Assembly: GCA_038246575.1 (NCBI GenBank) | Contig: JBBRVU010000035.1 | Location: forward strand, 1-27,605 | Length of the DNA: 27,605 nt | Reading direction: 5' to 3' | Origin: JACCUZ01 sp038246575 | Lineage (GTDB): Bacteria; Actinomycetota; Actinomycetes; JACCUZ01 | Shown: piece by piece, positions 8,121-15,115 of the stretch | Numbering within the stretch: the stretch's first letter is position 1 | Layout: each line of letters starts with the position of its first letter | Notes under the pieces: generated by a model | What the model saw: only the letters and a program-made list of their open reading frames with translations | Told to the model about the DNA's origin: nothing | The model's database searches: none | Translations under genes and position numbers: made by a program

Positions 8121-8193
8121 GAGCTGCTCCTGTGTCTTCGTGGAGTCGTGGTACGTCGGGCCGCGCTCGGCCCTCCCACGGGTGGCTGGCGTG

Positions 8194-8628
8194 CTAGACG
8201 ACGGTGATGCCCATCTGGCGGGCGGTTCCGGCGATGATCTTCTCGGCGGCGTCGAGGTCGTTGGCGTTGAGGTCGGGCATCTTCGTCTCGGCGATGGAGC
8301 GGACCTGGTCGCGGGTGAGCTTGCCGACCTTGTTCGTGTGCGGCTCGCCGGACCCCTTCTCCAGACCGGCAGCGGCCAGGATCAGCTTGGCGGCCGGCGG
8401 GGTCTTGGTGATGAAGGTGAACGAGCGGTCCTCGAACACCGAGATCTCGACGGGCACGACCTGGCCACGCTGTGCCTCGGTCGCGGCGTTGTAGGCCTTG
8501 CAGAACTCCATGATGTTGACGCCGTGCTGGCCCAGCGCGGGGCCGACCGGCGGGGCGGGGGTGGCCGCGCCGGCCTGGATCTGCAGCTTGATGACGGCTG
8601 CGAGCTTCTTCTTCTTCTTCGGGGGCAT
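8194..8628 (-). CDS. rplK: Ribosomal protein L11 (uL11)
   Basis: This 144-residue protein forms the GTPase-associated centre with 23S rRNA. It has the N-terminal proline-rich segment PAPPVGPALGQHGVNIMEFC (about residues 24-43), where thiostrepton resistance changes usually fall, and the rRNA-binding C-terminal domain (AKLILAAAGLEKGSGEPHTNKVGKLTRDQV, DLNANDLDAAEKIIAGTARQMGI). The N-terminus carries a run of five lysines (MPPKKKKK). The ATG at 8628 has GAAGGA about six bases upstream and follows nusG by only 15 bp. Confidence 0.98.
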   Translation of the reverse strand: MPPKKKKKLAAVIKLQIQAGAATPAPPVGPALGQHGVNIMEFCKAYNAATEAQRGQVVPVEISVFEDRSFTFITKTPPAAKLILAAAGLEKGSGEPHTNKVGKLTRDQVRSIAETKMPDLNANDLDAAEKIIAGTARQMGITVV

Positions 8629-8643
8629 GTCCGGTCCTTCGTC

Positions 8644-9432
8644 CTAGATCTTCTGTACCTGGCTGAACGACAGCTCGACCGGCGTCTCCCGGCCGAAGAT
8701 CGACACCAGCACCTTGAGCTTCTGCGAGTCGGCATGGATCTCGTTGATGGAAGCGGGCAGGGTCGCGAACGGGCCGTCCATGACCGTCACCGACTCGCCG
8801 ACCTCGAAGTCTGCGGCCCGGGTCTCGACGACCGCGGTCTTCTTCTCCTGCTCCGGCGCGAGGAACTTCATGACCTCGTCGAGCGTGAGCGGCGATGGGC
8901 GGTGCGTGTGCCCGACGAAGCCGGTGACACCCGGGGTGTTGCGCACCGCGGACCACGACTCGTCGGTGAGGTCCATCCGCACCAGCACGTAGCCGGGCAG
9001 AAGGTTCTGCTTGACCTGCTTGCGCTGACCGTTCTTGATCACGGTCTCCTCGCGCTGGGGGACCTCGATCTGGAAGATGTAGTCCTCCATGTTCAGCGAG
9101 GAGGTGCGGGTCTCCAGGTTCGTCTTGACCCGGTTCTCGTACCCGGCGTAGGAGTGCACGACGTACCAGTCACCGGGGGCGCGGCGCAGCGCCGCGCGCA
9201 TCTCCTCGACCGGGTCGTCCTCGTCCGGAGCGTCCACAGCGGTCTGCTCGCCGTCGACCGGCTCAGTCGCATCAGCGTCAGCACCCGGCTCAGCCTCAGC
9301 CGTCGGCTCAGCCTCAGCCGTCGGCTCGGCGTCGACCGCCGGAGCTGCGGTCTGCTCGGCGTCGACCGCCTCGCCGGCGGGCGGCTCGGTGCTGGTCTCG
9401 GACCAGCTGCTCTCGGACACGGTTGCTGTCAC
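8644..9432 (-). CDS. nusG: Transcription termination/antitermination factor NusG with an acidic N-terminal extension
   Basis: NusG binds the RNA polymerase clamp and, through its KOW domain, Rho or ribosomal protein S10. The NGN domain starts near residue 88 (DWYVVHSYAGYENRVKTNLE) and includes NLLPGYVLVRMDLTDESW and VRNTPGVTGFVG. The KOW domain covers about residues 211-262 (VGESVTVMDGPFATLP). Before the NGN domain lies an ~80-residue acidic, low-complexity extension rich in Ala, Glu and Asp with PTAEAE repeats; the E. coli protein has none, while actinobacterial NusG often has some. The start is probably GTG at 9432, but GTG at 9420 has a better spaced AGGAAG site, so the first four residues are uncertain. 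rplK follows 15 bp on. Confidence 0.96.
   Translation of the reverse strand: MTATVSESSWSETSTEPPAGEAVDAEQTAAPAVDAEPTAEAEPTAEAEPGADADATEPVDGEQTAVDAPDEDDPVEEMRAALRRAPGDWYVVHSYAGYENRVKTNLETRTSSLNMEDYIFQIEVPQREETVIKNGQRKQVKQNLLPGYVLVRMDLTDESWSAVRNTPGVTGFVGHTHRPSPLTLDEVMKFLAPEQEKKTAVVETRAADFEVGESVTVMDGPFATLPASINEIHADSQKLKVLVSIFGRETPVELSFSQVQKI
9289..9324 (-). repeat. Perfect 18-bp tandem duplication in nusG
   Basis: Positions 9289-9306 and 9307-9324 are identical. They encode PTAEAE twice in the acidic N-terminal extension of NusG, followed by a diverged third partial copy. The composition is similar to the tail repeats in rplJ. Confidence 0.9.
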
Positions 9433-9484
9433 TTCCTGACGGGGAAAACGCTGCGGGCGGTACGGGGTGGGACGGGTGCTGCGG

Positions 9485-9727
9485 TCAGCCGAAGATGGCC
9501 AGGACCGCCTTGCTGAAGCCGTAGTCGAGAACCGTGACGTAGGCGATGACCACCAGCACGAAGACGATGACCACGGAGGTGTAGGTCACCAGCTCCTTGC
9601 GGGTCGGCCAGATGACCTTGCGCAGCTCGGCGATCACCTGCCGGTAGAACAACGACACGCGGGCCGGCAACGGCTTCTTGGTCTGCCGGTCGCGCGAGGG
9701 AGTCGCGCTCTCTCGCGTATCTGTCAC
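9485..9727 (-). CDS. secE: Preprotein translocase subunit SecE
   Basis: This 80-residue protein is the small essential subunit that clamps SecY in the translocon. It has a charged cytoplasmic N-terminus, the conserved amphipathic segment FYRQVIAELRKVIWPTRKEL and a single membrane helix (TYTSVVIVFVLVVIAYVTVLDY). This is the short, single-helix form usual outside the enterobacteria. The GTG at 9727 is chosen as the start because GGAG lies five bases upstream and no ATG exists in range. nusG follows after 52 bp and tRNA-Trp lies upstream, an arrangement common in actinobacteria. Confidence 0.96.
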   Translation of the reverse strand: MTDTRESATPSRDRQTKKPLPARVSLFYRQVIAELRKVIWPTRKELVTYTSVVIVFVLVVIAYVTVLDYGFSKAVLAIFG

Positions 9728-9783
9728 GTCGTCTCCACCACCAGTCGGTCTGTCCGGTCGAGCCCCAGCCTAGGCGCGCTGAA

Positions 9784-9828
9784 TGCTCGGTGCTGCTCGC
9801 TGATACTCGGTACTTGCTCGGTGCTGCT
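9784..9828. repeat. Short direct repeats between tRNA-Trp and secE
   Basis: The 14-mer TGCTCGGTGCTGCT occurs at 9784-9797 and again at 9815-9828, with the related TACTCGGTACT between them (9804-9814). The block lies in the leader or promoter region of secE-nusG. Its function, if any, is unknown. Confidence 0.6.
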
Positions 9829-9836
9829 TGGGGCAA

Positions 9837-9851
9837 CCCGCCTGTGGCGGG
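9837..9851 (-). terminator. Small hairpin downstream of tRNA-Trp
   Basis: CCCGCC and GGCGGG flank a three-base loop just past the 3' end of tRNA-Trp. There is no proper U-run, so it may be a weak terminator or a processing signal within a tRNA-Trp-secE-nusG transcript. Confidence 0.35.
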
Positions 9852-9856
9852 CCTCG

Positions 9857-9929
9857 CAGGGCCGGAGGGACTCGAACCCCCAACCACCGGTTTTGGAGAC
9901 CGGGACTCTACCAATTGAGCTACGACCCT
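9857..9929 (-). tRNA. tRNA-Trp (anticodon CCA)
   Basis: A 73-base cloverleaf. The acceptor stem AGGGTCG pairs with CGGCCCT (one G-U pair). The anticodon loop is CTCCAAA in a CCGGT/ACCGG stem, and the T-loop TTCGAGT is canonical. The discriminator is G. The CCA end is not encoded. A seven-pair hairpin (GCCGGTC/GACCGGC) lies immediately 5' of the mature end. Its place upstream of secE is conserved in many actinobacteria. Confidence 0.96.
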
Positions 9930-10086
9930 TCGCCGGTCACGGACCGGCCCGCACGCTTCTGAACTCCCGGTTTCCGGGCGTGCTGGCGCAGGGGCTGATC
10001 AGCCACCGAGGCATGAGTCTACGCATACGGGCAGCCTGGGTCGAACCGTGAACACCGCCGCCGCCGGTCCCGGCGAGGATGGCAGC

Positions 10087-11304
10087 ATGGTCCGCATGAC
10101 GCAGCAGGCCCGGGTCTCCCAACGCATCGCCGCCATCGCCGAGTCGGCCACCCTCGCCGTCGACAGCAAGGCCAAGGCGCTCAAGGCAGCGGGTCGACCG
10201 GTGGTCAGCTTCGGGGCCGGCGAGCCGGACTTTCCGACCCCCGACTACATCGTCGAGGCGGCGGCAGCCGCCTGCCACGACCCGCGCTGGCACCGCTATA
10301 CCCCGGCTGGAGGCCTGCCCGACCTCAAGGAGGCGGTCGCGGCCAAGACTGCGCGCGACTCCGGCTACCAGGTGACTCCGGCCCAGGTGCTCATCACGAA
10401 CGGGGGGAAGCAGGCGGTCTACGAGGCGTTCGCCGCACTGCTCGACCCGGGCGACGAGGTGCTTCTGGTTGCGCCGTACTGGACGACCTACCCCGAGTCG
10501 ATCCGGCTCGCAGGCGGCGTCCCGGTCGAGGTCCACACCGACGAGAGCACCGGCTACCTCGTCACCGTCGACCAGCTTGACGCGGCGCGCACCGACCGCA
10601 CGAAGGTGCTGCTGTTCGTCTCGCCGTCCAACCCGACCGGCGCCGTGCACACCCCGGACCAGGTCGAGGCGATCGGCCGGTGGGCGGTCGAGGCCGGGCT
10701 GTGGGTCGTGACCGACGAGATCTACGAGCACCTCGTCTACGGCGACGCCCAGTTCTCCTCCATCCCGGTGCAGGTGCCCGAGCTGGCTGACCGCTGCGTG
10801 GTCGTCAACGGTGTCGCCAAGACGTACGCCATGACGGGCTGGCGGGTCGGGTGGCTCATCGGACCGACCGACGTCGTCAAGGCGGCCACGAACCTGCAGT
10901 CCCATGCGACCTCCAACGTCGCGAACGTCAGTCAGGTGGCGGCGCTCACCGCGTTACGCGGGGACCTGTCGGCGGTCGCTGCGATGCGCGAGGTCTATGA
11001 GCGGCGTCGCCGGCTCATCGTGTCGATGCTGCGAGACATCCCCGGTCTCGACTGTCCGGAGCCGGACGGGGCGTTCTACGTCTATCCGTCGGTGAAGGGC
11101 GTGCTGGGCCGGGAGCTGCGCGGCCGCACCCCCACGACCAGCGCGGAGCTGTGCGAGCTCGTGCTCGACGAGGTCGAGGTCGCCGTGGTCCCGGGTGAGG
11201 CCTTCGGCACCCCGGGGTACGTCCGGATGTCCTACGCGCTCGGCGACGACGACCTGGTCGAGGGTGTGACCAGGCTGGGCAAGCTGCTCGCCGAGGCCCG
11301 CTGA
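10087..11304 (+). CDS. aspC: Pyridoxal-phosphate aminotransferase, probable aspartate aminotransferase
   Basis: A 405-residue class I/II (fold type I) aminotransferase. It likely exchanges amino groups between aspartate and 2-oxoglutarate, linking the TCA cycle to aspartate-family amino acids. Visible motifs are SFGAGEPDFPTPDYI near the N-terminus, the Asn-Pro substrate loop SPSNPTGAVH, VVTDEIYEHLVYG, and the cofactor-binding lysine in NGVAKTYAMTGWRVGWL (Lys 245). I chose the ATG at 10087 because GAGGA lies about eight bases upstream; GTG at 10048 is possible but has no good ribosome site, and ATG at 10096 is too close. It is divergent from tRNA-Trp-secE and leads into the adenosine deaminase gene, the order also seen in Streptomyces. 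Exact substrate is inferred from family and context. Confidence 0.87.
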   Translation: MVRMTQQARVSQRIAAIAESATLAVDSKAKALKAAGRPVVSFGAGEPDFPTPDYIVEAAAAACHDPRWHRYTPAGGLPDLKEAVAAKTARDSGYQVTPAQVLITNGGKQAVYEAFAALLDPGDEVLLVAPYWTTYPESIRLAGGVPVEVHTDESTGYLVTVDQLDAARTDRTKVLLFVSPSNPTGAVHTPDQVEAIGRWAVEAGLWVVTDEIYEHLVYGDAQFSSIPVQVPELADRCVVVNGVAKTYAMTGWRVGWLIGPTDVVKAATNLQSHATSNVANVSQVAALTALRGDLSAVAAMREVYERRRRLIVSMLRDIPGLDCPEPDGAFYVYPSVKGVLGRELRGRTPTTSAELCELVLDEVEVAVVPGEAFGTPGYVRMSYALGDDDLVEGVTRLGKLLAEAR

Positions 11305-11318
11305 GCGACCTGCCCACT

Positions 11319-12404
11319 GTGGACCCCCGCGCACCGGACCCGCCGTCGGAGCGGTGTGTCGGGGTCCACAACGGGGTCCGTAACCTGCGCGCGCTGCCCA
11401 AGGCGCACCTGCACCTGCACTTCACCGGATCGCTGCGTCCGGCGACCTTGAGTGATCTGGCGGACCAGCACGGCGTGCGGCTGCCCGAATCGCTGCAGAC
11501 CATCGGCACCGGACCGGCGCCGCACCTCACGGCGACCGACGAGCGCGGGTGGTTCCGCTTCCAGCGCCTCTACGACACGGCCCGCTCCGTCGTGCGCGGC
11601 GAGGCCGACGTCCGGCGACTGCTTGCCGAAGCTGCCGAGGACGAGCGTGCGGAGGGCTCCGGCTGGCTGGAGATCCAGGTCGACCCCACGTCGTACGCGC
11701 CGTGGCTCGGTGGTCTGACCCGTGCGGTCGAGGTGGTGCTCGACGCGGCACGGGATGCGGCCGAGGTGACGGGGGTGGGCATCGGGGTGATCATCGCCGC
11801 CAACCGGACCCGGCACCCGCTCGATGCCCGCACCCTGGCCAGGCTGGCCGTGATGCACGCTGATCAGGGCGTCGTGGGGTTCGGGCTGTCCAACGACGAG
11901 CGTCGAGGGGTGACCGCGGACTTCGCGGCGGCGTTCCGGATCGCGGCCCGGGCCGGGCTGCTGAGCGCGCCACACGGAGGTGAGCTTGCGGGCGCCGAGA
12001 GCGTGCGCACCTGCCTGGACGAGCTCGGCGCGGTCCGGATCGGGCACGGGGTCCGTGCCGTCGAGGACCCGGCCCTCCTGGACCGGCTGGCCGCCCAGGG
12101 GGTCACTCTCGAGGTCTGCCCGACCTCGAACGTGCGCCTGGGCGTCTTCGACAGCCTCGCCGACGTGCCGTTGCGCCGGATCCGGTCGGCGGGGGTGGCG
12201 GTGGCCCTCGGTGCCGACGATCCGTTGCTGTTCGGCTCGCGGCTGATCGACCAGTACGTCGCCGCGCGCGAGGTGCACGGATTCGACGACGCCGAGCTGG
12301 CCGAGCTCGCCCGCGAGTCGGTGCGCGGGTCACGCGCTCCCGAATACGTCCGGAGTCGGCTGCTGACGGGGATCGACGACTGGCTGGCGAACGGGCCGGG
12401 CTAG
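11319..12404 (+). CDS. Adenosine deaminase family protein
   Basis: A 361-residue metal-dependent deaminase of the adenosine/AMP/adenine deaminase family, which removes the 6-amino group of a purine. All catalytic landmarks are present: the metal-binding LPKAHLHLHFTGSLR (His 32 and His 34), HGGE (His 219, Glu 222), RIGHGVR (His 243), EVCPTSN, and GADDPLLF (Asp 300, Asp 301). The start is GTG at 11319, the only start codon near the required N-terminus; no convincing ribosome site is seen, which fits coupling to the aminotransferase ending 15 bases upstream. The stop shares the palindrome CTAG with murB on the other strand. Whether the preferred substrate is adenosine or another aminopurine cannot be told from sequence. 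Confidence 0.88.
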   Translation: MDPRAPDPPSERCVGVHNGVRNLRALPKAHLHLHFTGSLRPATLSDLADQHGVRLPESLQTIGTGPAPHLTATDERGWFRFQRLYDTARSVVRGEADVRRLLAEAAEDERAEGSGWLEIQVDPTSYAPWLGGLTRAVEVVLDAARDAAEVTGVGIGVIIAANRTRHPLDARTLARLAVMHADQGVVGFGLSNDERRGVTADFAAAFRIAARAGLLSAPHGGELAGAESVRTCLDELGAVRIGHGVRAVEDPALLDRLAAQGVTLEVCPTSNVRLGVFDSLADVPLRRIRSAGVAVALGADDPLLFGSRLIDQYVAAREVHGFDDAELAELARESVRGSRAPEYVRSRLLTGIDDWLANGPG

Positions 12405-13429
12405 AGCGCGCAGCCGAGCAGCACCGGCTCCGGCTCCAACGTGATGGCGAACCGGGCCTGCACCGTGTCGCGGATCTCCCGGGCCAGGGCGAGCAGGTCC
12501 GATGTCGTCGCCCCACCCCGGTTGGTCAGCGCCAACGTGTGCTTGGTGGAGAGCCGCACTGCCCCCTCGCCGTAGCCCGGACCGAAGCCGGCGCTCTCGA
12601 TCAGCCACGCTGCCGACGTCTTGACCCGGTCGCCGTCCTCGGCCCAGCGCGGCGCGGCCGCGGGAAGGAGGTCGGCGGCAGCTGTCAGGCTCAGGATCGG
12701 GTTGGTGAAGAACGACCCGGCGCTGGTCGTGTCCGGGTCCTCGGCGTCGAGCAGCATCCCCTTGCTCCTGCGCAGGTCGAGCACCGCCTCGCGCACCTCG
12801 CCCGCCGCCACCCGCCGGCCCGGCTCGACACCCAGTCGCCGGGCCAGCTCCGCGTAGCGCACCGGGGCACCGAGTCGGGAGGGCTCGAGGGCGAAGGCCA
12901 CCGAGAGCACGACGTACCGCTCGGACCCCTTGAACATGCTGGTCCGGTAACCGAAGCGGCAGTCCTGGTTGCTCAGCTCGACCACGTCGCCCGACCTTCG
13001 GTCCAGCGCTCGGACCCGGCGCACCGTCTGCGCGACGTCCTGGCCGTAGGCGCCGATGTTCTGGATCGGCGCGGCGCCGGTCAGCCCCGGGATGCCGGAC
13101 AGGGCCTCGATCCCCGCGAGGCCCTGGTCGAGCGAGTCGGCGACCACGGCGTCCCACTGCGCCCCGGCCCCGACGACCAGCTCGCCCGAGACCGGTGCGG
13201 ACGGCTGGAACCCGGTGCCGATCCGCACGACGGTCCCGTCGAACCCGTGGTCGGCCACCACCAGGTTGCTGCCGCCACCGAGCACGAGCAGCTGCTCCCC
13301 GGACGCGTCGGCAGCGCGGACGGCGGCGACGACCTCCGCCTCGGTCTCGGCGGTCAGGACCCGCCGGGCCGGGCCGCCGAGCCGGAGCGTGGTCAGCCCC
13401 GACAGGGCAAGGTCGGTCTCGGTGCGCAC
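12401..13429 (-). CDS. murB: UDP-N-acetylenolpyruvoylglucosamine reductase
   Basis: MurB uses FAD and NADPH to reduce UDP-GlcNAc-enolpyruvate to UDP-MurNAc, the second committed step of peptidoglycan synthesis. The 342-residue protein has the FAD-binding LVLGGGSNLVV (GGGSN at 51-55), SGIPGLTGAAPIQNIGAYGQ (111-130), FGYRTSMFK (Arg 162), SAGSFFTNP with the proton-donor serine at 239, and the terminal LEPEPVLLG glutamates. The YRTS region marks a type I enzyme. The start is GTG at 13429, six bases after the stop of the HadB-like gene and with no clear ribosome site, so translation is probably coupled. It converges on, and overlaps by four bases, the deaminase gene. Confidence 0.95.
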   Translation of the reverse strand: MRTETDLALSGLTTLRLGGPARRVLTAETEAEVVAAVRAADASGEQLLVLGGGSNLVVADHGFDGTVVRIGTGFQPSAPVSGELVVGAGAQWDAVVADSLDQGLAGIEALSGIPGLTGAAPIQNIGAYGQDVAQTVRRVRALDRRSGDVVELSNQDCRFGYRTSMFKGSERYVVLSVAFALEPSRLGAPVRYAELARRLGVEPGRRVAAGEVREAVLDLRRSKGMLLDAEDPDTTSAGSFFTNPILSLTAAADLLPAAAPRWAEDGDRVKTSAAWLIESAGFGPGYGEGAVRLSTKHTLALTNRGGATTSDLLALAREIRDTVQARFAITLEPEPVLLGCAL

Positions 13430-13435
13430 CGGTGG

Positions 13436-13867
13436 CTAGCGGGCGACGACGGCCCGCGCGCGGCCCAGGACGCGGTCACCCCCGTGGGTGGCGGTGAGGT
13501 CGACCCGCACCCGGTTGTCCTCCAGGACGGCGGCCACGACAGCGGTCACCTCGATGGTGGCGCCCTCGTCGTCGTCGGGCACGGGGACCGGACGCGTGAA
13601 CCGGACGCCGTACTCCTCGACCTTGCCGGGATCGCCGGCCCAGTCGGTCACGACCCGGGCGGCCAACGCCATGGTGAACATGCCGTGGGCGATCACGCCG
13701 GGCAGGCCCACCGAGGTCGCGACCCGTTCGTTCCAGTGGATGAGGTTGAAGTCGCGCGAGGCGCCGGCGTAGCGCACGAGGTCGGCGCGGGTGATGGTGA
13801 AGGTCTGGGCGGGCAGCTCGGTCCCGACCTCGACCGCCTCGTGGACCCCGTGGGCATCGCTCGCCAT
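13436..13867 (-). CDS. hadB: MaoC-like (R)-hydratase/dehydratase, HadB-like
   Basis: A 143-residue hot-dog-fold protein. It carries the hydratase-2 motif SRDFNLIHWNERVATSVG (catalytic Asp and His) followed by GVIAHGMFTMALAA, closely resembling mycobacterial HadB, the catalytic subunit of the (3R)-hydroxyacyl-ACP dehydratase of FAS-II. The start ATG overlaps the stop of the upstream hadA-like gene (TGATG), so the two subunits are coupled and probably form a heterodimer. murB follows six bases after its stop. No third gene (hadC) is present. In non-mycolate actinobacteria the partner substrates are not well defined, so acyl-ACP versus acyl-CoA remains open. Confidence 0.82.
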   Translation of the reverse strand: MASDAHGVHEAVEVGTELPAQTFTITRADLVRYAGASRDFNLIHWNERVATSVGLPGVIAHGMFTMALAARVVTDWAGDPGKVEEYGVRFTRPVPVPDDDEGATIEVTAVVAAVLEDNRVRVDLTATHGGDRVLGRARAVVAR

Positions 13868-14313
13868 CAGTCCCCTCCCCGCACGACCAGCGTGCTCCAG
13901 GCGGTGACGACGTGCTCGCCGTCGACGGTCGCGACGTCACTGCGCGAGGTGAGCATGTCGTGGCCGCCGGCCGAGCGCACGGATTCCAGGGTCACGGTGA
14001 CGGTGAGCGCGTCACCGGCCCGGACCGGCCTGGCGTAGGCGAAGCGCTGCTCGCCGTGGACGACGCGGGTGTAGTCGATGCCCAGCTCGGGGTCGTCGAT
14101 GACCGCACGGGAGGCCGCAAAGGTCAGGACGAACGCGAAGGTGGGCGGGGCGATGACGTCCCGGTGCCCCAGGGCACGCGCAGCCTCGCGGTCACGGTAG
14201 GCCGGGTTCGGGTCACCGATGGCGGCCGCGAACTCCCGGATCTTCTCGATGCCGACCTCGTACGGGGCGGTGGCGGGGTAGGTCCGCCCCGCGAACGAGG
14301 GGTCGATCGGCAT
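13867..14313 (-). CDS. hadA: MaoC-like dehydratase N-terminal-type subunit, HadA-like
   Basis: A 148-residue hot-dog-fold protein of the FAS1-like dehydratase type. It shows YEVGIEKIREFAAAIGDPNPAYRD, then APPTFAFVLTF, and the strand HGEQRFAYARPVRAGDALTV, the pattern of mycobacterial HadA, the non-catalytic substrate-binding subunit of the HadAB dehydratase. It lacks the catalytic D-x4-H motif that its partner has. It begins at the ATG at 14313, eight bases after the stop of the membrane-protein gene, and its TGA overlaps the hadB ATG. The rpmG-hadA-hadB order is also seen in mycobacteria, although there rpmG and hadA are adjacent. Confidence 0.82.
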   Translation of the reverse strand: MPIDPSFAGRTYPATAPYEVGIEKIREFAAAIGDPNPAYRDREAARALGHRDVIAPPTFAFVLTFAASRAVIDDPELGIDYTRVVHGEQRFAYARPVRAGDALTVTVTLESVRSAGGHDMLTSRSDVATVDGEHVVTAWSTLVVRGGD

Positions 14314-14319
14314 GGGGCG

Positions 14320-14703
14320 CTAGCCGGCGTCCGGCTCGGCCGCCGTGCGGCTGGGGAACCGGGTGGCGATCGTCACGAGCAGGTGGACGACTCCCAGCGT
14401 GATGAACATCGCCGTCGGCGCACCCTCGTCGGTGAAGCCGAAGAGGAACGGGATCGCGACGAGGACCACCGCGAAGACGGCGTCGACCGTCACATGGACA
14501 CCGACGGAGATGGCCGCGATCAGCCCGGTGGGCAGCCGGGACATCGCGGTGAAGGCCAGCAGGGCCACGCCGAGGATGACCGATGCCGCCGTTGCGGCCG
14601 TCGCGTCGAAGGAGAACAGGAACGGCGCCACGATGAGCAGGACACCCGCGGCGTACTCGATGCTGCCGTGGATGAAGACCGGAACCGGGCCCTGGCCGAG
14701 CAT
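14320..14703 (-). CDS. Small four-helix membrane protein with internal duplication
   Basis: Function not recognised. The 127-residue protein has four predicted membrane helices arranged as two similar halves: IEYAAGVLLIVAPFLFSF...ILGVALLAFTAMSR, and VDAVFAVVLVAIPFLFGF...TLGVVHLLVTIATRF. Each half has the Pro-Phe-Leu-Phe turn and a following Gly-containing helix, which recalls the SPW-repeat membrane proteins of bacteria. I chose ATG at 14703 (MLGQGPVPVF) because GGGAAG lies about five bases upstream. A TTG at 14736 overlapping the rpmG stop would add 11 residues. It sits between rpmG and hadA and is probably co-transcribed with them. It could be a structural or stress-related membrane protein; nothing in the sequence says which. 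Confidence 0.7.
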   Translation of the reverse strand: MLGQGPVPVFIHGSIEYAAGVLLIVAPFLFSFDATAATAASVILGVALLAFTAMSRLPTGLIAAISVGVHVTVDAVFAVVLVAIPFLFGFTDEGAPTAMFITLGVVHLLVTIATRFPSRTAAEPDAG

Positions 14704-14732
14704 CGGCGTCTTCCCGGTCTCAGACCCGGTGC

Positions 14733-14900
14733 TCAACGGGTCTCGCGGTGCAGGGTGTGCTTGCGCTCCCGCGGGCAGTACTTCTTCATCTCGAGCCGGT
14801 CGGGGTCGTTGCGCCGGTTCTTGCGGGTGATGTAGTTGCGCTCCTTGCACTCGACGCACGCCAGCGTGATCTTTGGGCGAACGTCACTCTGCTTGGCCAC
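14733..14900 (-). CDS. rpmG: Ribosomal protein L33 (bL33), three-cysteine variant
   Basis: A 55-residue large-subunit protein. It reads VRPKITLACVECKERNYITR...NDPDRLEMKKYCPRERKHTLHRETR, a full-length L33. The zinc-binding form has two CxxC pairs. Here the first pair (CVEC) is intact, but the second is CPRE, so one ligand position is glutamate. The start is GTG at 14900, with a near-perfect AAGGAG site seven bases upstream. It lies downstream of tRNA-Thr and tRNA-Met on the same strand and is probably co-transcribed with them. Confidence 0.93.
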   Translation of the reverse strand: MAKQSDVRPKITLACVECKERNYITRKNRRNDPDRLEMKKYCPRERKHTLHRETR

Positions 14901-14985
14901 GATGGCACTCCTTGCCTTGTCCGGCCGGACCTGGTCGGTCCGGTGCACGTCTGGTGCGTGCGCTGTCGAGTGGTGCGGTTGTGCG

Positions 14986-15059
14986 TAGCGGAGGCCGGAC
15001 TTGAACCGGCGACACAGCGATTATGAGCCGCTTGCTCTACCTGGCTGAGCTACCCCGCC
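14986..15059 (-). tRNA. tRNA-Met (anticodon CAT)
   Basis: A 74-base cloverleaf. The acceptor stem GGCGGGG pairs with CTCCGCT, with a terminal G-U as is usual for actinobacterial elongator tRNA-Met. The D-arm is GCTC/GAGC, the anticodon loop CTCATAA and the T-loop TTCAAGT. CCA is not encoded. It is more likely elongator Met than an Ile tRNA with a modified CAT anticodon, from resemblance to known actinobacterial tRNA-Met. It is not the initiator, which would have an unpaired 1-72 and three G-C pairs below the anticodon. Confidence 0.94.
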
Positions 15060-15115
15060 GTGGGTGGTGCCGCGCCCGCCGCCCGTGAGTCGCCTCCCGG
15101 TGAGCGGACGTCCAG

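Noticed and set aside
15000..15060. tRNA with CAT anticodon as initiator tRNA-Met or tRNA-Ile2
   Set aside because: The paired 1-72 position and lack of three consecutive G-C pairs below the anticodon exclude the initiator. The sequence resembles actinobacterial elongator tRNA-Met more than Ile2, though modification cannot be seen.
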